Assembly (NCBI GenBank): GCA_026004675.1
Contig: BPJP01000003.1
Span: forward strand, 434,001-498,000
From: Gemmatales bacterium
GTDB lineage: Bacteria; Planctomycetota; Planctomycetia; Gemmatales; Gemmataceae
DNA length: 64,000 nucleotides
Reading direction: 5' to 3'
Positions 8,587 through 16,611 of the stretch are shown one piece after another. Every line of letters begins with the position of its first letter. Position 1 is the first letter of the stretch. A program made the translations under genes and the position numbers. The notes under the pieces are model-generated. The model worked only from the letters and a program-made list of their open reading frames with translations, made no database searches and was not told the DNA's origin.

Positions 8587-9438
8587 TCAGTCTTTTGGGA
8601 CGCCCAAGAAATCACCAACCTTTTTGCGAAAACCAAGCAATTGGTCCACGACTCGACACTTCCTCGAATATATAGGGTCAAGTACATAGCCGTCTCTTCC
8701 TAACTCGCTGACGACTTGAAGAGCCGTATCAAGAGATATTAATAATGGATGACACCGACCATGATGAGACATTCCAGAAACGTCCCTAGCAAACTGATTC
8801 GTTAATCGTTCATCAGATTCGCATATCCACACCCCAAAGGTCGACACCAGCCATTCTCCGCAGGCTGCGCAACTTCGCCGATTCGAGCTATAGGATAATT
8901 CGCTTAGATAGCGAATACGATTGTAACTTTCAAATCGGCGCCATCCCTTTTGGATTTGGCCTCGCCAATAAACAGCTGGCAAAATCTCAGGATCGCACCC
9001 AAGAACTTGAAGCAACGCCTCACTGACAACGAGATGGTCTCCAGCCGCCACCAAATGACCTTTTGGTGGCACTTGCAGCATCAGTGGCCTACCTTCTCGT
9101 ACAATGCCTTGGCACGGAAAGCGAAACTGGATCTCATAGTCATTGGGTGGATTCTCTGTTCGCGCAACGCCGTACGGAGCCAGTATTGCGGCAACCCAAT
9201 CGTTTCTTGGTGCATTCCAATCGAACACCACGTTATGTTCAATTACTGAAGATTCTAATCGAAGTCGAATTCCTTCAGCATCGAGCCTTTGTAACAATTC
9301 TTGCCAATCGTTGTTCTCAAGATCGAATATCGTCAAATTCGCGCAGCTGTCGAATTGGTCTACGCGGATACGATTTCCGAATGAAGAGATAATCGCATCA
9401 GGGACCAATCTATCAAGGTACAAGCTCGCTGACCACAT
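8587..9438 (-). CDS. Putative immunity protein of module 6
   Basis: 283 residues, soluble and rich in Trp and acidic residues. A two-cysteine knuckle (RRSCAACGEWL) is followed by WICESDERL, so a zinc-binding segment is possible. No family is recognised. The ATG is three bases after the stop of the KHH tip, the tightest spacing in the array, and this supports cotranslation with that tip. It is longer than the other immunity candidates. The role is inferred from position. Confidence 0.55.
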   Translation of the reverse strand: MWSASLYLDRLVPDAIISSFGNRIRVDQFDSCANLTIFDLENNDWQELLQRLDAEGIRLRLESSVIEHNVVFDWNAPRNDWVAAILAPYGVARTENPPNDYEIQFRFPCQGIVREGRPLMLQVPPKGHLVAAGDHLVVSEALLQVLGCDPEILPAVYWRGQIQKGWRRFESYNRIRYLSELSYSSNRRSCAACGEWLVSTFGVWICESDERLTNQFARDVSGMSHHGRCHPLLISLDTALQVVSELGRDGYVLDPIYSRKCRVVDQLLGFRKKVGDFLGVPKD

Positions 9439-9441
9439 CCC

Positions 9442-10861
9442 CTAAACCCCAATCCTGTTACGGAAAACTCTCATCGACACAAAAACGCGAATTAGGTCGC
9501 TCGGATAATCCTCAAGCGCCAAAAGGTAGAAATCCTCAAGCATGTTCAGCAATTGACGAGGCGTTATTTTCCCATCGCGAAGCTGTTGTTCTATGTTGCG
9601 TGCTCCATGCCGACGGGAAAACTGCGGATAGCGAATATCCCATAGTTTATGGAGTTGTTCTCTGTGTCCCGGTGTTGATAGATTAACCAGAGTTTGACCG
9701 CGGAATCTGCCAGTTGGAAATTTAGGTGTTGGAGGAGTCCTCAAATTTGGGATCCCGAAGTTATCAAATGCCTCCAAGAAAAACTTGAATATCGGATGAT
9801 GTTTCTCGAAGCCAAGTTCTGCATGTCGGTCAAACGTCGATCGAAATGTGACAATGCTCGCTTCTGGCCCAGTCCCCAGGAGTTCCGCCTAAGACTCCCT
9901 TCGGGTGGCGTGTCAGTGCGAGTCGGACATCTGCAAGCGATTGGACTTCTTTGCAAATGCTGCACTGCCACAATCGACCTGTCTGTGAATTGTAAAAGAT
10001 CGAGTGCCCATCGCGTCCGCGAAAGCGAATTCCGTCCGCTTCCAATTCCGCGCGAACATTCCTTGGCAGCCTGAATTCATCCGCCAGGACGCGCTTCGGG
10101 TCGGCCGGCAGGCCGTCGCGGAAACCTCGCGTCGGGTCGACGTCGAAGTCCAAATCCGCGCGTGTCAGGCGGCGACCGCTGGTGAGTTGGTCGAGCATGC
10201 GCTTGCCAGCGCGGCCACCCACCTTTAACGCGAAGCCGATCGCCTTGCCGATCCCTTCGCCGGCCAGGCTGCCGATTGTGTTGCGGATCAGCGACTCTTC
10301 GACATCACGGCCTTTGTAAACATCGTAGCCGGTCTCGGCGCCGATCTCAATCGACTGCCGGAGAACGAATGCGCCGATTTTTGTGATGAGCTTGCCCTTG
10401 CCACCGATGCCGCCGGTGGCGATATTGATGCCGAAGTTGACCAGGAATCGCTCTCCGATGGAAAACTGAGCAATGTCTTGATCACTGCCGAACTGCTGAA
10501 CTAAAGCATATTCGATTCCGGTTTCGGCGGCGGCGAAAAGGGCCTGCGTTCCAACATAGATCGCAATGACACCGAGGGTTGCCAGAACAGCAACCTCGCC
10601 ATCCCGATCCACAAAATTCACCGGGCTGTTGCCGGCGTAGCGGTAGGGATTGATGTCGGCCAGCAAGCCAAGCGGGTCCTGGCTTGTCCATCTGCCGGTG
10701 CCCGGATCGTAATAGCGAGCGCGGTGGTATTGAAAGCCGGTGATCGATTCGAACTCGCGGCCGGTGAAGCGATACCGGCCAGAGGGAATCGCCAATACGG
10801 GCAGGGTGTCCTCTACGCCATCCGCGTCTGGGTCCTTTGGATGTGCTTGGCGAGTTGTCAA
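9442..10861 (-). pseudogene. Rhs core, linker and frameshifted KHH-containing tip, module 6
   Basis: From a TTG the 343-residue frame contains a DPDADGVEDTLP block, the Rhs core, a Gly/Ala-rich linker (VAVLATLGVIAIYVGTQALF, GGIGGKGKLITKIGAFVLRQ) and a segment ending TGRLWQCSICKEVQ...RSEHCHISIDV. A second frame, open from a TAG near 9895 and overlapping by about 60 bases, encodes TFDRHAELGFEKHHPIFKFF...PTPKFPTGRFRGQTLVNL...LWDIRYPQF to the next gene. The FEKHHPI motif looks like an HNH-type tip. The simplest reading is one toxin interrupted by a frameshift. Alternatively the first tip ends at SIDV and the second is a displaced tip. Confidence 0.6.
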
Positions 10862-10990
10862 AGAGCTGAAGGTTCGCTTTCGGCTAATTCACCGGCGAAC
10901 CCTTTCCTCTCCCTTTATGGCTCTCGCGCCCTGCTGCAACCGGCTCGATTCAGGGGCATTGGTTCACCGGATTGGGTTTTCGGGACGGAG
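10790..10990 (-). repeat. Spacer repeat S6
   Basis: Spacer copy in front of module 6. It lacks one of the two acidic codon blocks found in S2, S3 and S5, so the frame from the TTG in CTCTTTGACAACTCGCC through KDPDADGVEDTLP into the core is uninterrupted. It is the only module in which this upstream segment is open. Confidence 0.85.
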
Positions 10991-11055
10991 AAGCCAGGAA
11001 GTTCTGCCGACTGTCCGAAGCAGCAGGATACGGGGCGGGAGGATGCACAAGTGAA

Positions 11056-11295
11056 CTACTTCTTTGACAAGAAATCCGACAACTTTTGTGACATATCGAC
11101 TGGACGGTCTCTGATCGACGCAGGGTGCTTCTGAATCCATTGTTCCCACGCATCAAAGTCCTCGCCGAAATCTTGGCCAGTGTGTAACTTCAATTGTTCG
11201 TATGCTTCCTTCTTCGGCAAGTATTCACGCCGCCCTGGTTCGATCTCTCCCTTGAAATTCAGGAGATATCCTTGCAATGGTGTAAGTCGTGACAT
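11056..11295 (-). CDS. Putative immunity protein of module 7
   Basis: 79 residues from ATG with an AAAGGAAA site seven bases upstream; a longer frame upstream exists but lacks a good site. The sequence is helical and charged (LTPLQGYLLNFKGEIEPGRREYLPKKEAYEQL, TGQDFGEDFDAWEQWIQKHP). The TGQDFGxDxxAWxxWI signature recurs in small immunity-type proteins as I remember them. It follows the stop of the module 7 toxin by about 25 bases. The assignment is positional. Confidence 0.55.
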   Translation of the reverse strand: MSRLTPLQGYLLNFKGEIEPGRREYLPKKEAYEQLKLHTGQDFGEDFDAWEQWIQKHPASIRDRPVDMSQKLSDFLSKK

Positions 11296-11321
11296 GTGCG
11301 TTTCCTTTCGTGTGAACAAGG

Positions 11322-12041
11322 TCAATGGTTGCCGAGGAATCGTGCTTGCCAGTAGTTGACGTATCGAATTGACGCCCCTCGCTGCTGCGGTGAAAGCCCA
11401 CCGAGATAATTTTCAACACGTCGCAAGGCAAGAAACTCCGTCGTCACTTCCTCCAACGCATAAAGATCGCTTCCGAACGGCTTGGCCAAGAAGTAATCGT
11501 TATAGGCTTGAACGAAGTTCCCGCCCCTACCTCGCAGTACATTGTTGTACCGCTGAGCGTGAATCAACTCGTGCGTAGCTTCGAGGATTTGGCCAGTGCG
11601 ATTCCTTCCGAAGGCATTCTCGCCGATATGAAGAATGCGACGACCTGCAAGGTCAACATCGAAGTATGACGATCCTCGTACATAACGAACTTCATCCACC
11701 ACATCGAAAAGCCTGACATTCGACGCTTTGGCAGCCTCTTCCGCCATTGCCAAGGCCCGTTGCGAACGAGCGCCAGTGCCAAACGCAAACGGTTCACCAC
11801 GGAACTTGCCTGTAGCTCTTGCTGGACCACCACCCCGCGGCCCCTGTCGCCAGCTCCTCAATCTATCTATAACAGACCTGGCGCGTTGTGTGAAGCCGCG
11901 GCGAAGCTGGCCAGCCAGTTGACCGGTTCGCCGAAAGGCGCCGCCAAGCGACCGGCCCACGTCTTCGACAAAACTGGCCGTCGGCCGAATGCCTGATCCC
12001 GCACCAAAAACGCCAAGGCCGCCAAGCGTGAGATTGAGCGG
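11322..12041 (-). pseudogene. HExxH metallopeptidase-like tip, module 7 (core lost)
   Basis: The open frame starts at the junction with a dispersed repeat. It begins LTLGGLGVFGAGSGIRPTASF, the linker shared with module 3, continues RSLGGAFRRTGQLAGQL, and ends in a tip with ILEATHELIHAQRYNN (HExxH) and EEVTTEFLALRRVE. The tip therefore has the same metal-site plan as module 3, but the sequences are clearly divergent. An internal ATG (MGRSLGGAF) would give 212 residues. The Rhs core has been lost, and the upstream end lies exactly at a truncated MITE, so this is the broken outer end of the array. Confidence 0.65.
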
Positions 12042-12119
12042 ACGTGTTGCCTGAAGTTGGACGTGGATGACGTTTACTCAGCCTGGCCACGTTCTTCGCT
12101 TCGCTCAAAGCGTGCCGCC
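12042..12119 (-). repeat. Truncated copy of the 261-bp MITE-like element
   Basis: In inverted orientation this carries the first ~75 bases of the dispersed element: GGCACGCTTTGAGCGAAGCG, then AAACGTCAT and CCAAGTTCAGGCAACACGT. It stops at the module 7 linker, so the Rhs array boundary lies inside a repeat. Confidence 0.8.
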
Positions 12120-12475
12120 CAAGAACCACCGTCAGTTGACGGTCCCCTCATCGCGCTCACGCCGCGACGCTCGCTAAAACCACCGTTTGTTGACGGTCCG
12201 CTCGTCGCGCTGACGCCGCGACGCTCGCTAAAACCACCGTTTGTTGACGGTCCGCTCGTCGCGCTGACGCCGCGACGCTCGCTGGAAACATCGTTTGTTG
12301 ACGGTTCGCCCGTCGCGCTGACACCGCGACGCTCGCTAAAACCACCGTTTGTTGACGGTCCGCTCGTCGCGCTGACGCCGCGACGCTCGCTGGAAACATC
12401 GTTTGTTGACGGTTCGCTTGTCGCGCTGACACCGCGACGCTCGCCGGAAACACCGTTAGTTGACGGTGAACCAGA
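12120..12475. repeat. 54-bp tandem repeat cluster A
   Basis: Six full 54-bp units plus a terminal half unit. Each holds two palindromes: ACCGT-(N)6-ACGGT (ACCGTCAACAAACGGT and variants) and CGTCGCG-N-CGCGACG. Because 54 is divisible by three, long open frames run through on both strands (PPFVDGPLVALTPRRSLK repeated on the plus strand); these are not treated as genes. Confidence 0.85.
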
Positions 12476-12703
12476 TAAGTTAGATAAACTAGTCGGCTAT
12501 TTCCTCAATAATTCCAACCGCGCCCTCGCGCGCACCAAAACGACCTTTGAAGCCCCGCCTCGCTCGACGCGTCGCTTCCACCGACCACGTCGCAGCGCTT
12601 CTCCAGAATTTTCAGCAATTCGGCAAAACCGGCCCGAAAGGGCCAAAATCCTTACTGCGTGATTTTGGGAAAAAATCTGATCAGAATTCGGTGAGGGACA
12701 TCA
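12476..12703 (-). repeat. Flank unit of the dispersed repeat (copy A)
   Basis: Same ~225-bp sequence, in inverted orientation, as the copy ahead of the third repeat cluster. It contains GCGCGCACCAAAACGACC, a CGGCAAAACCGG stretch and the terminal CCTCACCGAATTCTGATC motif, which directly abuts the stop codon of the neighbouring small gene. Confidence 0.75.
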
Positions 12704-13259
12704 GCAACCTAAGCTTCGACGGATCCCTTCCCGCCATCTGGCATAATCAAGATACCAATTGAACAAGTCCTTTTTGTGTTCCTCGGAAAAAAATCTGTCT
12801 GGATCAAATCTAAACTTATTCGCGGAGTTCGGGTTCCTTATCGAGATTTCATCGAAGTGGCACGGCTCTGAGCCAATAACTGCAAACGTTGGCCGCCGGA
12901 CGGAGCAGATAGTCTCGCAAAGATCAAAAAACGCAACAAGCCTCTCAAATTTTGCAGACTTCGAACTGTCTGAAAACGCCCATAGCACATCCTCAACCGT
13001 CGAAAGCGACAGGACTTTCTCTGGGAAACTAGCAGTAAGATTAACAACGACAGACGGACGAACAAGGAAGCCTTACATATTCAGAGAAGTTTACATCTGA
13101 AACGGTAAACGGTTCGTCTTTATCGAGCTCAAGATCGTGGCGATCCATGAGCGTGATGCAAACGGCTTTCGTGTCGGCAAGGTTTAGTTCTTCATAGCCA
13201 AACAAACATTCGAGGTCGGCACCGCCAATTATAAACCGTTCTTTGCGGCCAGTTGACAT
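12701..13259 (-). pseudogene. Frameshifted hypothetical gene
   Basis: It starts at an ATG preceded by AAGAGAGAA (MSTGRKERFIIGGADLECLFGYEELNL...). The first frame ends at SSVCRC. A one-base shift near 13050 continues it as LVRPSVVVNLTASFPEKVLSLSTVEDVLWAFSDS...FNWYLDYARWREGIRRSLGC. Together they would give about 186 residues of soluble protein with no family that I recognise. It resembles the Rhs immunity genes in size and shares with the module 3 immunity gene the motif directly after its stop, so a displaced immunity gene is possible. Confidence 0.5.
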
Positions 13260-13287
13260 GATGTTTTCTCTCTTTAGGACGAGACGG

Positions 13288-14145
13288 TTACCCATTCGCA
13301 TGTAGAATCAAGCCCTCTTGTTCCAACTTCACCGTCCACGAAACGCAGTTCAATACGCCGCCCTCCTTCGCCAAACGACAACAATTTATCTGATGGACAG
13401 TCGCGTTGGGCAAAACTTCGCTGACTTTTTCCAACGCCAAATCGTCTTCCGGCCGGTCGTAGGCAGGTAGAATGACGATGTTGCCGACGCGAAGATAATT
13501 GACATAGATGCCCACGGCAGAGGAGATGCCGTCGCGTTTTCTAGGACGTTCGTCTTCGAACATCGGCAACATTTCGATTTCTAGTCCCGCCTCTTTCAGT
13601 ACTGCTGATACGGTATGCCCGTACTCTGGATCGACCCTTGAATAATCATTCATCAAGACGCGGTCTTCAGACAAAAATCGGACGACGCCGTCAGCATGCC
13701 CTGTTTCGTCCTGTTCGTCCCAGGGAATGAAAAGGCAATCGGCCTCGAGAGCATCCGCCAACCGGATGCGAAGCTCACGTTCCTTATACTCCTTGTTTTC
13801 CCAAAAAACCTTGTCGGTCAAAATTGCCTTGCTACGCGAAGCGACCACGTTGCCGCCATCGAGGATGATCGATGCTTGCTGATAGTCGCTCATAAATGCT
13901 AAACGGCACCGCTCCGCGGGCGTGATGAGATGTTCCCAACCACGCAGGTAATCGGGTTGGTAGACGAACTGACAAAACCGTTTGTCATTAACCTGCACGG
14001 GCATGTAATCCCGGCACCACACGTCGGCCGTTCCGGCAATGATCCCCAAGGGCACCACCGTGCGCAACGAAGCGAAAATCTGAGGATGCCTTTGTTCGAG
14101 GAGGTCGGAAACAAACACGTAATTCGTGTCCCAATCGGCGATCAT
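13288..14145 (-). CDS. Agmatine/peptidylarginine deiminase family protein
   Basis: 285 residues of the guanidino-modifying superfamily (Porphyromonas-type PAD / agmatine deiminase). These enzymes hydrolyse a guanidinium group, releasing ammonia. Visible signatures are DVWCRDYMPVQ (substrate-binding WxRDxxP), IILDGGNVVASRSK (GGN), DETGHADGVVRFL (the catalytic H-x-D), and GGVLNCVSW near the end with the catalytic Cys. Family length is about 340, so this is a short member with no signal peptide, suggesting cytoplasmic agmatine use rather than secreted PAD. It overlaps the stop of the upstream HEAT protein (ATGA), so the two are translationally coupled. Confidence 0.85.
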   Translation of the reverse strand: MIADWDTNYVFVSDLLEQRHPQIFASLRTVVPLGIIAGTADVWCRDYMPVQVNDKRFCQFVYQPDYLRGWEHLITPAERCRLAFMSDYQQASIILDGGNVVASRSKAILTDKVFWENKEYKERELRIRLADALEADCLFIPWDEQDETGHADGVVRFLSEDRVLMNDYSRVDPEYGHTVSAVLKEAGLEIEMLPMFEDERPRKRDGISSAVGIYVNYLRVGNIVILPAYDRPEDDLALEKVSEVLPNATVHQINCCRLAKEGGVLNCVSWTVKLEQEGLILHANG

Positions 14146-14795
14146 TTTTGCGAAATCCGCTGAATTGCTTCGGCAGCTGCCTCACGCACTTCGTCGTCAA
14201 CATCATTCGCTGCGTCTTTCAGATCCGAAAGCGATGAAATAGCCTCTGGGCCAATCGACCCCAAAGCCCGCGCCGCCCAACTTCGGACGACGTAGTCGTC
14301 ATCGTTTGCTAATAATCCCACCAGGCGAGGAATCGCCGGCGATACAATCGGGCCAAAAAGAAAAGCCAGCAGTTCCAGGGCAACCACGGACATTTCACGC
14401 ACTTCCGTATCGCTGTCACTGAGCGTCTCGAACAGCGCGGGTATTGCCTTTTGAGCATGGAAAGCGTTGGCGTATATTCCTATGGCTGCCTTTCGCCGAA
14501 CGTTGACGTTGGGATGCTTGAGTGCCTTGATCCAAAAGGGAACAGTTGGTGAACCGATGAGCTGAAGGGCCTTTGCGGCCCCCTGACGAAGATGGATGTT
14601 TTCGCTTTCAAGGGCACCGATCAGCGCGGGGATCACGCACGGCCCTTTCCTGGCAAGGCTTTTTACGGCTCTCCACCATCGGCGGTCTCCGATTTCACTC
14701 GTCTTCAGTCTTTCGAACAGGGGACTGGCATTTCCAGGCATGGGCGCACTTTCCAATTTCTGTCGATCAGCGTCGGACAACAAGCGAAGTGTCAC
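14142..14795 (-). CDS. HEAT-repeat protein
   Basis: 217 residues from a GTG start. From ~50 onward it is a run of HEAT/PBS-lyase-type helical pairs (IPALIGALESENIHLRQGAAKALQLIG, FWIKALKHPNVNVRRKAAIGIYA, AIPALFETLSDSDTEVREMSVVALEL, AIPRLVGLLANDDDYVVRSWAARALGSIG). These form a protein-binding solenoid; no catalytic motif is seen. It has no signal peptide. The end overlaps the deiminase start by four bases, suggesting the partner is that enzyme, but this is inference. Confidence 0.85.
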   Translation of the reverse strand: MTLRLLSDADRQKLESAPMPGNASPLFERLKTSEIGDRRWWRAVKSLARKGPCVIPALIGALESENIHLRQGAAKALQLIGSPTVPFWIKALKHPNVNVRRKAAIGIYANAFHAQKAIPALFETLSDSDTEVREMSVVALELLAFLFGPIVSPAIPRLVGLLANDDDYVVRSWAARALGSIGPEAISSLSDLKDAANDVDDEVREAAAEAIQRISQK

Positions 14796-14965
14796 ATCTG
14801 CCGCACATTTTGATCTACGTGCGTCCTGGCCCGTTTTTCACGAAATCGTTTGACTTTGGGCACTTCCTCTTGACCCATTCGGCCAGCGAATCTACACACG
14901 CCCGCGTTGGCAGACCGTAAACGGTGTACCCAAGTCAGCTATCCTTTCTGCTTAACGGAGTTGCC

Positions 14966-15907
14966 ATGTTCTTGCGCGCGATGACCATTTCTGTGCTCTG
15001 CTGTTGTCTTTATGCGAACTCGCTGGCAGCCCAGGCGATTCGTGAGTTGAAGGGGCACAGCGGTCCTGTCTTTGCGTTGGCCTTCGTCGCTGACGGCCGA
15101 AAACTGGTGTCGGCGGGATTCGATCATCGCCTCAACATTTGGAATGTTCCTCATGGCAAGCTGCTGCGAACGTTTGCCGATCAGCCCCAACGCCTGGTGT
15201 CAGTGGTCGCTGCGAAACGATGGTTTGCGTCGGGCACCACAAACGGGATGATTCAGATCCACAAAGACGAGACCAACGTTGTTCGGCTTTCGGCACACGA
15301 TGGGTGCGTCCACGCTCTGGCAGCGTCTCACGACGGCGAGTTGCTGGTTTCATGCGGCGACGACGGCCAGGTAAAAACCTGGCAGCCAGCGCAAGGCGAA
15401 ATGATTGCGCACGTTTCAGCAACACCTCGGACGCCACTTTACGCAGTGGCCGTCAGTCCGAATGGGAAGATGATCGCTGCTGGCGGTTTGGACGGCCAGA
15501 TTCGCATTTACGATCGAGACAGTCTGACCTTGCTCAGCACGCTTCGAGGTCATTCGGGGCCAATCTTCGCCCTGGCATTTTCACCGAACAGCCAAGTTGT
15601 CGTTTCCGGTTCGCAGAACGGAGATGTCATCCTCTGGGATGTCGAACCGGGGACGGAAAGGCTCCGACTCGTTGGCCACGTCACGCCGATTTATCGTGTC
15701 GAGTTTTACGATAGCGGTCGGCGTTTGTTGACTGCTGGGAAAAAAGGACTGGTGATAATCTGGGATATGGAGGTCGCAGAGCCTATCTTCAGTCGGCGCT
15801 TTCCCGGCATTGTCAGCGCTGCCTTGTCGCCGGACGGCAGGCGTCTGGCGGTCGGCACGGACAAGGGAGCCTGCTTTCTTCTCGACCTGCCGCGCTACGT
15901 TCGATGA
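14966..15907 (+). CDS. Secreted WD40-repeat protein
   Basis: 313 residues from an ATG with GGAG five bases upstream; the longer in-frame ATG 42 bases earlier lacks this. Residues 1-22 are a signal peptide (MTISVLCCCLYANSLAAQA). The rest is about seven WD blades: IRELKGHSGPVFALAF...HRLNIWNV, VHALAASHDGELLVSCGDDGQVKTWQ, YAVAVSPNGKMIAAGGLDGQIRIYD, GHSGPIFALAFSPNSQVVVSGSQNGDVILWD. It is a periplasmic propeller for protein binding. This gene runs divergently from the HEAT-deiminase pair and shares its ~170 bp promoter region. Confidence 0.85.
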   Translation: MFLRAMTISVLCCCLYANSLAAQAIRELKGHSGPVFALAFVADGRKLVSAGFDHRLNIWNVPHGKLLRTFADQPQRLVSVVAAKRWFASGTTNGMIQIHKDETNVVRLSAHDGCVHALAASHDGELLVSCGDDGQVKTWQPAQGEMIAHVSATPRTPLYAVAVSPNGKMIAAGGLDGQIRIYDRDSLTLLSTLRGHSGPIFALAFSPNSQVVVSGSQNGDVILWDVEPGTERLRLVGHVTPIYRVEFYDSGRRLLTAGKKGLVIIWDMEVAEPIFSRRFPGIVSAALSPDGRRLAVGTDKGACFLLDLPRYVR

Positions 15908-16181
15908 CATCGGCTCTTTGTTTTCTGCCTGTTCGGGCGATTCTAGTCGTTGGCGCAGATTTGTCGCTGACGGCGGCGGTAGCGGACTGCGAGGCGAACC
16001 CTCACCGTACTGTATCCAGTTTTTATTGGTCAAACCCATTACCGTGGGGAATGCTTCAACGGACAGTTGTGTTGAAACGATCGCCACGGAGACGGCTTCA
16101 AGCACCAAGCCCGGAGCTTGACGATCGCAGCGATCGTCCCTTTGCGGGGATCGAGTCCCCACTTTCCACCTGAGGTAAGTC

Positions 16182-16535
16182 ATGAAGAAGATCATCGGAA
16201 CGATCTTGCTGGGGGTGCCATTGTTTTTGGCGCCATCGGTGCAGGCAGAAGGTCCGGTTCGTTTCGGATTCGAAATCGGCTGGCCTGGTTGCTGCGGCAA
16301 AGCCAAGTGGGGTTGTTGCGGTTTGCAGACGGGGTGTTGCGGCTGTGGCTTGGCGCCCTGGTATACCTACTGGCCTTACGCTGCCCATTTTTCCGCGCCT
16401 GCTCATCCGCAATTTCCCTATTGGCCGCCACCCATGAAAAGTTCTCTGAGTGTTCATCCTCCCGCCGCGCAAGCACCGGTTTACACCACGGTCGGCTATT
16501 ACCCCACACCGCCGACTTACTGGTACGGCCGATAG
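16182..16535 (+). CDS. Small secreted Cys/Pro/Tyr-rich protein
   Basis: 117 residues with an obvious signal peptide (MKKIIGTILLGVPLFLAPSVQAEG). The mature part has a Cys/Gly cluster (GCCGKAKWGCCG, TGCCGCG) and then an aromatic, Pro-rich tail (WYTYWPYAAH, YYPTPPTYWYG). A GAGG-containing ribosome site precedes the ATG. No family is recognised; similar low-complexity exported peptides occur in planctomycetes and may be crosslinked in the wall. It ends at a good intrinsic terminator. Confidence 0.7.
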   Translation: MKKIIGTILLGVPLFLAPSVQAEGPVRFGFEIGWPGCCGKAKWGCCGLQTGCCGCGLAPWYTYWPYAAHFSAPAHPQFPYWPPPMKSSLSVHPPAAQAPVYTTVGYYPTPPTYWYGR

Positions 16536-16562
16536 ATGACACGCATTGTGCGACGGCAGGAG

Positions 16563-16611
16563 GCCCGGCAGAAGTGGTTTCCAAACGAAACGACCATGCC
16601 GGGCTATTTTT
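16563..16611 (+). terminator. Intrinsic terminator between the Cys-rich gene and truA
   Basis: An eight-base perfect stem GCCCGGCA/TGCCGGGC is followed by TATTTTTG on the plus strand. It serves the upstream secreted-peptide gene, and its right arm touches the stop codon of the convergent truA. Confidence 0.75.

Noticed and set aside
10830..10870. Promoter from the TTGACA within the spacer units (CTCTTTGACA)
   Set aside because: The hexamer is part of the Rhs coding repeat in module 6 (TTG there is the possible start) and no -10 box at the right distance is seen in any copy.
12120..12475. CRISPR-like array
   Set aside because: Units are contiguous 54-bp repeats with no unique spacers and no cas genes nearby.
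12057..12662. Long plus-strand open frame (201 codons) over the repeat cluster
   Set aside because: It only reflects the 54-bp (18-codon) period and has no start signal; the encoded repeat PFVDGPLVALTPRRSLK has no protein-like behaviour.
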